Below, in pieces: positions 43,413 through 50,769 of a DNA stretch of 53,992 nt; the first letter of the stretch is position 1, and each line of letters starts with the position of its first letter. Source of the DNA: an uncultured Ignavibacteria bacterium (lineage in GTDB: Bacteria; Bacteroidota; Ignavibacteria; Kapaibacteriales; Kapaibacteriaceae); assembly GCA_937870915.1 (NCBI GenBank), contig CALMZQ010000137.1, positions 1-53,992 on the forward strand, read 5' to 3'. Position numbers and translations under genes: made by a program. Below the pieces are notes generated by a model. The model was given only the letters and a program-made list of their open reading frames with translations, was not told where the DNA came from and did no database searches.

Positions 43413-45513
43413 TGTTGTCTCTCAGGCGATTGTTCCAGGAATAGTTCCAGTCGAGAGTGGTTACTACTCCGTCGAGGTTGGTGTCGAAAATGCTGTATTG
43501 ATCGATTAGCTGCCGATTGATCCAAATGCGATCCATGTCACCACGGTCAATTGATTCCGCTACTTGAATGTTAGGATCACCACCATCGGTATTCCCTGCA
43601 GCAAGGCCGAAGAACCGTCTACCTTCATAGGTGGAGATAAGGCGTAGTGATGCCGCGCCCCCTACTAGCCCAGTTCCTTTGGTGAAGTCGACTGTGGTCC
43701 GAACGTTCGACCTGTCTACAAGCACCGGATCTTCTGTTATGATCGAAAGGTGGTTGCGGTGACGTACAGCCAAGTGGTAGAGTCCGGCAGAGATTCCCGA
43801 GATAACGCGTGGGCGCAGTGTAAACGGATCGAGGAGTCTACCGTCCTTTGTAAGCAAGACAGTTTCGATCAACACCGGAGTGCCATTGGAGAAAGCATCG
43901 TTACGGAATTCAACGGTTACCCAGTCAACGATACTGTCGCCGATGGCGATGGCTGTATCACCAATGAGCACGTTATCGAGTGAGTACGGATAGATGCGAG
44001 GAGCAACGGTTGGGACAAGGCCACGTTGTGCAAGGTCGGTTGACATTATAGGCGCTATCGAATCACCTGCAGAACGCATTGCACCTTCCAAAAGTACGCG
44101 CGCATTCAAGACCCAGATCGGTCCGGTTGAAAGACCGATAGCATAATCACCACTTGCACGAATAAACTGCGACGATGAATATTGCCACATGCCGAACGGA
44201 TCGTTACTACGAGTTGTTGGAGTACGCGAGAATCCATACGGTTGATAGCTACCGTCGATGTACCGAAGGAGGACTAGTTGGTCTTCCCTGCCTCTGAGTA
44301 TCGGAATTGTTTCGATAACATTGGGCGATTCGAAAGTTGTATCGTTCCGAGCACGCCAGCCCCATTCCATCGTCATGTCATAGGTGCTGTCAGGCACCGT
44401 ATCACCCACATTGGTCAATGCCGTGAACTGCATAAAGCGATCGACCTTGAACAAGATGTCGTCAAGGGGCAAAGCAGTTGTCTTTGGCTTCATCCGCAAA
44501 CGAATACTACGTACAGCCCCTTGATCGTTAGTACGTGGAATATTCAACGAGGCGAACTCGTGATTCATCCTCATTGGACGGCCGACCACGAGATTCGTGC
44601 GCTCCATGGTGCCATTGATCTCAGGCCAACGAGGACCATAGACCGGGTCCTTCTGCGAGGTGTAGTAGAGCGTGTGACGTGTGGTGTCATCCTCTTCCGT
44701 GAAGAGGTGAGCGTTGATAATGAGTGAGTCGTTCACCCATACATCACGCGTAAGAAACACTCCGGCCCTTGCATCCTGGACAAGATCAGCCGTTGCAGAT
44801 TGCGACCTCATGAACTCCGGTCCCGTGTAGATCACAGAGTCGCCGTAATACCGAACGTTAATGCGCTGATCAATAGAAAGTTCATCGTTGAGGGAGCCCC
44901 CTGCCTGACGCCATACCCAGGCATCACGTTGCATGGCTAGGTTGTCCTGCGAGGTAACGTTGAGTTGTCCGCGTTGCAAATCCACACGTTCTGCGATGCG
45001 GAGGCCAACACCACGCGTTACTACTACTCCACTGTCGTTAATAACTTCAAGGATCGGAATGAGTCCACGTCCGGCAATATCCTGAATGGAATCACCGCGG
45101 AGTTTCATTGTTCCGTCTCTACGTCCGGGGTTGATCAGTCCTTCGTGACGTAATGTGCCATTGGTCTCGATCCAAGTAAGGGGCGAGAGTTCAAACACTA
45201 CCGTCGTATCTGCAGACCAGAAGAGTTTCGTGGAGACAACAGGTCGAGCTGCGTCGATCATCATCTTTCGCGACCGACCGTTAAATCTGACTTCTTCGTA
45301 GGTGGTATGTGCCACGATCTGAGTGTCGGCATTGTCACGCAGATACTCAACAATGCTCCTAATCGTATCCTGTGCGATGCGCGCATCGCCATAGATCTTC
45401 ACCGTGCCCGAGTTATGGATCACGCCATCACTAATGAGCGCACTTGGCAATTGAGCAAAGGCAACGCCGCTCATGAAGACAAAGATTGCGATATGGAGAA
45501 CGATCCGTATCAC
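43396..45513 (-). CDS. Large secreted hemagglutinin-type protein with dockerin-like end
   Basis: A 705-residue exported protein (signal peptide HIAIFVFMSGVAFAQ). The N-terminal third is a repeated-strand region (ISDGVIHNSGTVKIYGDARI). The C-terminal half follows a layout common in Bacteroidota surface proteins: VLLEGAMRSAG, then SIVDWVTVEFRND, LLTKDGRLLDPF, LAVRHRNHLSIIT, and a calcium-binding-like FDTNLDGVVTTLDWNYSWNN, ending NSVVPR. The end resembles a dockerin/EF-hand pair and could bind a partner or calcium. A GTG start at 45513 overlaps the upstream stop (GTGA). No classic sorting tail is seen. Confidence 0.75.
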   Translation of the reverse strand: MIRIVLHIAIFVFMSGVAFAQLPSALISDGVIHNSGTVKIYGDARIAQDTIRSIVEYLRDNADTQIVAHTTYEEVRFNGRSRKMMIDAARPVVSTKLFWSADTTVVFELSPLTWIETNGTLRHEGLINPGRRDGTMKLRGDSIQDIAGRGLIPILEVINDSGVVVTRGVGLRIAERVDLQRGQLNVTSQDNLAMQRDAWVWRQAGGSLNDELSIDQRINVRYYGDSVIYTGPEFMRSQSATADLVQDARAGVFLTRDVWVNDSLIINAHLFTEEDDTTRHTLYYTSQKDPVYGPRWPEINGTMERTNLVVGRPMRMNHEFASLNIPRTNDQGAVRSIRLRMKPKTTALPLDDILFKVDRFMQFTALTNVGDTVPDSTYDMTMEWGWRARNDTTFESPNVIETIPILRGREDQLVLLRYIDGSYQPYGFSRTPTTRSNDPFGMWQYSSSQFIRASGDYAIGLSTGPIWVLNARVLLEGAMRSAGDSIAPIMSTDLAQRGLVPTVAPRIYPYSLDNVLIGDTAIAIGDSIVDWVTVEFRNDAFSNGTPVLIETVLLTKDGRLLDPFTLRPRVISGISAGLYHLAVRHRNHLSIITEDPVLVDRSNVRTTVDFTKGTGLVGGAASLRLISTYEGRRFFGLAAGNTDGGDPNIQVAESIDRGDMDRIWINRQLIDQYSIFDTNLDGVVTTLDWNYSWNNRLRDNSVVPR

Positions 45514-47585
45514 GGTATACCGATTTGTAGAACGCCGCCGTTATGTGCTGTTGCACCAAGTGTGAGTGTAAGGTTCGGTGTTATGAATGTTGAGCCTTGA
45601 TATACAACAAGTCCGGCATCAAGGGGCAAGGCCGTAAGATCTTGCACATCAACCGGTACGAGTGTGGTACCAACCCTGTTGGCGACCAGGGCAACCCTTC
45701 TATCCGGCACAAGCGAGAATGTGTTGAACGTTCCGGTGCTACCAAAGGTGAGAGCCGTATTGGGACTTGTACCAAGGACAACATTAGTTGCCAGACTGTC
45801 CGGATAGGCCTCCGGAACGGCATAGTTATCACTCGCGCGAACATATCCTGTATGTACCGTGAAACCGTCGATGATAACTCGATCGATCGGTTCCGGTTCT
45901 CGCGCTTCGTCCCACGTAAACGGATTGCTCCAACGACCGGTTGCCACGGCCTTTAGAACATCTCGGCTTGCACGGAGCAAGAGGTCGTTGTTGTTATCAA
46001 GACGAAGATTGTCAGCACCGGCATCCTGAATACCAAAGAGTTCTACGTAACCCAGACCTGTACCGCCACCAACAGGCTTGCGGAAGTACGTTGGCGGGAC
46101 GGTGGGCGTAAGCTTAATCGCACGTTCATTCGGAGGGCCATAGGCGTTATACATCTTCATCAAACGCTCAGCTGTTTCGGGCGCCCACGTAGTAGGAATG
46201 TCCGTGGCTTTATACGCTGCGCGGACCGTTGCTTGCCATGCACCTACATAACTAACCGTGATCTTGCGAAAAACGTCAGTCGTTGGGTCGTAAGCATTCG
46301 GTCGGGTGATCGGTCGCACATCCATGGTAAGTTCTTGAGGTACCGTGATGTACTTCATGAACGTGTGTTCGTTGTTAAACCGATACGGAACATTGGTATC
46401 TGCACCGGCAAGCACTCTACGGAACGAACCAACAACCTCGGCGTCGTTAAAGTAGAACGCCTCGCCAAGAGTGAGACTCATCCTGTGTGGAACCATTACC
46501 ACGTCCGTGTCGTGGACGGATAACGTAGACGATACGAACACGTCTCCGTTCGATGTCTTGGTGCTCTGAGCTGTGCGGAGATGACCATACGGATGACTTG
46601 CAGACGTGGCCTGCATTACCTGAGGCTGTTGCGTTCCGTTGTAATTCACTATCGATGATGTATCAAACACTGCATTGATAAGCGTTGGAAGCTGGTTCAC
46701 ATAGAGGCCCAATACATCAAGCCGTGTTGAGTCGCCCATGAACAACTGCGCTGAATCATTAGACCGCAAAAGAAGGTTTGCAGCAGGCATCACCACAACG
46801 GTGTCTGCATCATCCGGAACAACGAACTGGCCATACTCTACTTCTAGGTCAGCATATAACTCGCTGATATCCCAACCGGATGTGAGCGACCCCTTATTTC
46901 TGATGCGAATAGGAGCACGCGAAAAAGATCTCGAGCCCCAGTACATATCTCCGTTGACCAAGAACTCGCTGAATTGGTCGCTATTGAATACGCCCTCCAT
47001 GCGAATCTCATCACTATCGCGTACAACCTTAGGTGAGAAGAGCAGCGTGAGATTGTTGTACCTGTTCACGGTACCACTCAATCCGTTTTCCTGTGTCACA
47101 GTCTGCTGCAAGGAACCATCGTAAAAAAACGTCCCGCGGTAGGTGCGAGGTCCACTAACGGTTATGGTGTAATCCTTCCCCACGAATACAGAGTCCGGCA
47201 CAAACTTGCCGGCAGAATCAGCAACTTCAAGATCCGTATAGAAACGAGCCTGGAGGTTCTGTGTATCGAGTGTTCGTTTATAGCGAACCAAACCCGGAAC
47301 ACGCCATGACCTATCCTGACCAAAAGCCGTTGATAACGATGGATAGCCATCGAGATCTGTGAACATGTTATCCGTACCCGTGAACTCCACAACATTGTTT
47401 GTGAATTCCGTGTATGGGGCAGCGTTCTTAAACTTTCCTGTATCACTCTTAAATCTGATGGTACCAGTGTTACGCACCGTGCCCATACCCCGGTTCTCGA
47501 GGTGTTGCGCTAAGGCAACATTCCCCACCGCCGAGGTGAGGAATATTGCAACAATTACCACGATATGGTGAAGGAAGGGGCTCAT
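45510..47585 (-). CDS. Large secreted beta-rich surface protein
   Basis: A 691-residue exported protein (signal peptide HIVVIVAIFLTSAVGNVALA). It opens with the same style as its two neighbours, LENRGMGTVRNTGTIRFKSD, a short strand-turn pattern also seen in 43396-45513 (VIHNSGTVKIYGDARI) and 47582-47968 (LVNRGAVIHIKEGALVHV). The remainder is beta-rich with no assigned family. The segment ATGRWSNPFTWDEAREPEPI, then DRVIIDGFTV, resembles the G.W-type autotransporter-like beta-helix entry found in Bacteroidota secreted proteins. It overlaps the neighbours by 4 bp on both sides (ATGA and GTGA). Confidence 0.72.
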   Translation of the reverse strand: MSPFLHHIVVIVAIFLTSAVGNVALAQHLENRGMGTVRNTGTIRFKSDTGKFKNAAPYTEFTNNVVEFTGTDNMFTDLDGYPSLSTAFGQDRSWRVPGLVRYKRTLDTQNLQARFYTDLEVADSAGKFVPDSVFVGKDYTITVSGPRTYRGTFFYDGSLQQTVTQENGLSGTVNRYNNLTLLFSPKVVRDSDEIRMEGVFNSDQFSEFLVNGDMYWGSRSFSRAPIRIRNKGSLTSGWDISELYADLEVEYGQFVVPDDADTVVVMPAANLLLRSNDSAQLFMGDSTRLDVLGLYVNQLPTLINAVFDTSSIVNYNGTQQPQVMQATSASHPYGHLRTAQSTKTSNGDVFVSSTLSVHDTDVVMVPHRMSLTLGEAFYFNDAEVVGSFRRVLAGADTNVPYRFNNEHTFMKYITVPQELTMDVRPITRPNAYDPTTDVFRKITVSYVGAWQATVRAAYKATDIPTTWAPETAERLMKMYNAYGPPNERAIKLTPTVPPTYFRKPVGGGTGLGYVELFGIQDAGADNLRLDNNNDLLLRASRDVLKAVATGRWSNPFTWDEAREPEPIDRVIIDGFTVHTGYVRASDNYAVPEAYPDSLATNVVLGTSPNTALTFGSTGTFNTFSLVPDRRVALVANRVGTTLVPVDVQDLTALPLDAGLVVYQGSTFITPNLTLTLGATAHNGGVLQIGIP

Positions 47586-47968
47586 GGTTGACCGATATTG
47601 ATCTCTCCATCGTTGTTGAGATCACCATCGTTATAGATCGTACCATAGACGTTCATCACACCCGGATCGTATCGCCAGCACACACCATCAAGTCCGATAG
47701 TGAGGTTTTGCGTTACTGTAACCTGACTATCCTTGAGCATGTACAGGCCACCAAAGAAGATCCTTACGTCACCGTTGAACTCTACTCTTGCAGAATCATA
47801 CACGCGGATCTCTCCTTCGCGGTTCTCTGAGGTGCCGTTAACGTGTACGAGTGCACCTTCCTTGATGTGGATCACTGCACCACGATTGACAAGTGTCTGC
47901 CCCGATGCCTTAGTCCCCAAAAGGGTGAGCACCACAAGTATGACCGTTATCGTGATGTACCAACGCAT
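47582..47968 (-). CDS. Small secreted protein with dockerin-like end
   Basis: A 128-residue exported protein (signal peptide TVILVVLTLLGTKASG). The mature part is a short-strand repeat region (LVNRGAVIHIKEGALVHVNG, IRVYDSARVEFNGDVRIFFG) and ends with NDGDLNNDGEINIG, a calcium-loop or dockerin-like pattern at the very C-terminus. It looks like a miniature of the two larger proteins that follow in the operon. ATG at 47968, three bases after the upstream stop; ATGA overlap with the downstream gene. Confidence 0.72.
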   Translation of the reverse strand: MRWYITITVILVVLTLLGTKASGQTLVNRGAVIHIKEGALVHVNGTSENREGEIRVYDSARVEFNGDVRIFFGGLYMLKDSQVTVTQNLTIGLDGVCWRYDPGVMNVYGTIYNDGDLNNDGEINIGQP

Positions 47969-47971
47969 TCA

Positions 47972-49261
47972 CTACGACTTTGCAGAAACAGTTTGCCACT
48001 TTGCACTGTCCCAGACCATGAAGATGGCCTGTCCCGGTTGAATTGTTGCGTCAGCGGCAGCAACCTCAACATTAGTACCGGTAATCCGAATGTAATACAA
48101 CGACGTTGTGTTGTTTTGAATGATCAATACCTGACCAGTTGCAACCCCATTCTCCAACGTGATATCCTTATTGGCATCCGTGTTCGTCACCTTGATATAC
48201 GAAGCGGTTGCCGTTGGGAGAACAGTAGCCGTTCCACCTACGTTTGCTTCCGTAAGCGGATAGCCCGTGAAGTTCAGAGGAGACACAGCACCAACATACC
48301 AGCGCGAATCAATCCCTGAATAGTGCACGGTAACTGTGGAATACGACGGGATCGTAATGGCATCACCGCCTGGCGTGATGAATCGATTTGTAGCAGTACT
48401 GCCTGCATTCTGATTTGAGATCGTTAACGGTTGCGACGAAGCATTGAGCAATGTGATGGTCTTACCTGCAACACCACCGGCGAAGCCAGTGAATGTGAAC
48501 GGAGCCGTTTGTGTACCACCGATGCGAACAAGGGCAGCCTTGTTCCCTGTGCCGGTGAAATCCATGTTGTTGTTGGTGGCAGACAGCGTTGTGGTATAGC
48601 TGAATTCGGTATAGGACATATCACCGTTAATCTCTACGGTTGCAACCGGAGTGGTGGTACCTATGCCAACATTGCCGCCACTGAACGTAGCAGCATAGTT
48701 ATTCGTACCACCTGTGGCAACGATATCAAGACCAACGTTTGTACCTACCCATGAACCGGTAGAGCTGATCTGTAGTCCGCGCTTTGTAGCGGATGCTCCT
48801 GCGTTTAAGGCAACGTTGGTAAGTGTTAGTGCTGTTACGTTTACACTGAACGATCCCGCCTTTGAAATCGAAAGAAGGGGCGAAGAACTGGTGCCGTTTG
48901 CGAGCGTCAGGGTCCGCGCAGTTTCATCCCACAAGAAATCGGTCGAGGACGAAACCTCATCATTGGTTTTGAAATATGCCACTCCGGGAGTTGTCCCTGT
49001 AACGAGTGGAATCGTAGCCCATGACAACCCTGATCCACTTCCGGATACCGTTAACGCACGCGATTGCCCAACGGCCAGCGTGGGTACACTGGACGGGAAG
49101 GTTAGCGTATAGGCCGATGTACCGGCCGCGGGTCTGAGCTCGATCGTAGCATTCGTCGTTTCATCCTCGAGCTTGATGCCGTAGAATGTTTCAACGGATT
49201 GTGCCATCATGGCTGCCGAAGCAAAACCAAGGATGACAAGAGTGGTGATGATGCGGACCAT
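47972..49261 (-). CDS. Secreted tail-fibre-like surface protein, paralogue of 40053-41189
   Basis: A 429-residue exported protein (signal peptide RIITTLVILGFASAAMMAQ). It shares the N-terminal IKLEDETTNATIEL motif, the middle GGNVGIGTTTPVATVEINGD, and the C-terminal module (SYIKVTNTDANKDITLENG, IFMVWDSAKWQTV) with the protein at 40053. The DNA between is low-complexity Thr/Ser-rich. The ATG at 49261 has a perfect AAGGAGG five bases upstream, so the TTG at 49276 is rejected. Probably a repeat-built extracellular structural or adhesive protein; no phage genes accompany it. Confidence 0.77.
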   Translation of the reverse strand: MVRIITTLVILGFASAAMMAQSVETFYGIKLEDETTNATIELRPAAGTSAYTLTFPSSVPTLAVGQSRALTVSGSGSGLSWATIPLVTGTTPGVAYFKTNDEVSSSTDFLWDETARTLTLANGTSSSPLLSISKAGSFSVNVTALTLTNVALNAGASATKRGLQISSTGSWVGTNVGLDIVATGGTNNYAATFSGGNVGIGTTTPVATVEINGDMSYTEFSYTTTLSATNNNMDFTGTGNKAALVRIGGTQTAPFTFTGFAGGVAGKTITLLNASSQPLTISNQNAGSTATNRFITPGGDAITIPSYSTVTVHYSGIDSRWYVGAVSPLNFTGYPLTEANVGGTATVLPTATASYIKVTNTDANKDITLENGVATGQVLIIQNNTTSLYYIRITGTNVEVAAADATIQPGQAIFMVWDSAKWQTVSAKS

Positions 49262-49284
49262 GAAGGCCTCCTTCAATAAACCCG

Positions 49285-50769
49285 TTAATTGTTACGACGT
49301 GAAATTTCTAGCCACGTCGTTGTTGTAGCGTCCCACACAAAGGTGATGGTGTCATCGTTCTGAGGGAGGAAATTGCCGGAAAGCTGAAACTCATCTCCAC
49401 CACCGGCTCCATCTGCAATACTCACTCCATTGCCGGCAGCTGCCCCAATGACCCGTACGATAAGTACCGTCCCATTGGAATATCCCACCGGCGCTACAAA
49501 GGTCACAGGAGCTGCACCGGGTGCAACTGTTGAGGTGATCCTCAGGTAGGTAACACCCAGATTGATGTTGATGGCCGTGGCTCCGGCAACTACTGCATTT
49601 TGGACAATTGGAGCCCCCTCATCGTTTTGCCACTGTGTTGTAGCGTCTGTTCCGGCTACCGATGTGATCTTGAGCACCTGCCCTACAGTACCCACAGCAG
49701 TAGGCAACGTGTATACATTGTCGGCTGCCATTACACCAGCCCGGAAAGCGGCAAAGTTTGCCCCTGCTGCAGGATAGGTAGCAGTGGCATTAGGCTCGAG
49801 GAAGATCAATCGAGAAGCCGTGCTATTGGCATTGGTAAGAAGGACGTCCGCATTATGCAAAAAGGCAGAGTTACCGGCAGTTACGCTGAATGCCGTGAGT
49901 GTACCAGACCAAATGAGCGTATTACTGCTATTCACCGTTAGTCCACGACCACCCAAGACCACGCTATTGCTGCTTGGTACGTTGTGATTATTGCCAGAGA
50001 GAATCACGCTGGCATCACCATCGATCTGAAGATCTTCGCCAGTGACGATCACAGAACCATCGCCTGTAACAATGGAGTTATCTCCATTGAGAATTGCTGA
50101 GCGTGTTCCGGAGACTTCATTCTCTTCGCCATTGATTACAGTTGAATAGTTTCCGGAGACCTCATTCTCCTTGCCGTTAAGAACAAGTGAGTAGTTAGCA
50201 CTCGCTAACTGGTCCTCACCATTTCCTATAAATGCGTAGTCCGAAGTCGATCGGTTTGTCTTTCCACCAATCGTCAACGAATAGTCTGCAGATGCCGTAT
50301 TATTCTCACCGGTAAAGATCCCGGAATAGTTACCGGAAGCCGTTTGTGTTGCCACGGATCGTCTACTTTGAGCATCAAATGCCCCATTGCCAGGAACACC
50401 CTGTACACCACTGATGAAGGGTGTTCTGCGTCGAATATTCAGATCTCCCGTTGTTTCTTCTTCAAAGACCAACGGAATATTCAATGCGGGAGCAATGATC
50501 CAGTCAAGTGTAGCCGTTGTACCTGCAATGGCCGTCACCTGCAACACCGCATCCACGGCCGGAGCCGGAGTTGCCGGCAAGAGGATACTGTAACTCTGGA
50601 GTTGTGTTGCGGCACCTTGAGGGGCAATGAGGACAGTGTTCTTTGTACCGCCCGCTACTCCCCCATCGTTAAGGATAAGATTGCGTCCACTCACATCGCC
50701 AAGTTGCTGCCCATACATCGATGCACATGCAGCTATTAGGACGGTCGATATGGTCAAGGAGATCTTCAT
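49285..50769 (-). CDS. Secreted beta-roll repeat protein (YadA-head-like)
   Basis: A 494-residue exported protein (signal SLTISTVLIAACASMYGQQ). A central block, about residues 140-280, repeats a 14- to 15-residue unit of the type YS-x-x-x-x-G-x-x-N-x-x-S-G (for example YSLVLNGKENEVSGNYSTVI), the pattern of trimeric-autotransporter head beta-rolls. Before it is IPLVFEEETTGDLNIRRRTP, related to the EDETTG motif of the paralogues; after it comes a C-terminal module ending FVWDATTTTWLEI, again as in 40053 and 47972. No YadA membrane anchor is present. The start shares one base with the upstream stop (TGATG). Confidence 0.77.
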   Translation of the reverse strand: MKISLTISTVLIAACASMYGQQLGDVSGRNLILNDGGVAGGTKNTVLIAPQGAATQLQSYSILLPATPAPAVDAVLQVTAIAGTTATLDWIIAPALNIPLVFEEETTGDLNIRRRTPFISGVQGVPGNGAFDAQSRRSVATQTASGNYSGIFTGENNTASADYSLTIGGKTNRSTSDYAFIGNGEDQLASANYSLVLNGKENEVSGNYSTVINGEENEVSGTRSAILNGDNSIVTGDGSVIVTGEDLQIDGDASVILSGNNHNVPSSNSVVLGGRGLTVNSSNTLIWSGTLTAFSVTAGNSAFLHNADVLLTNANSTASRLIFLEPNATATYPAAGANFAAFRAGVMAADNVYTLPTAVGTVGQVLKITSVAGTDATTQWQNDEGAPIVQNAVVAGATAININLGVTYLRITSTVAPGAAPVTFVAPVGYSNGTVLIVRVIGAAAGNGVSIADGAGGGDEFQLSGNFLPQNDDTITFVWDATTTTWLEISRRNN

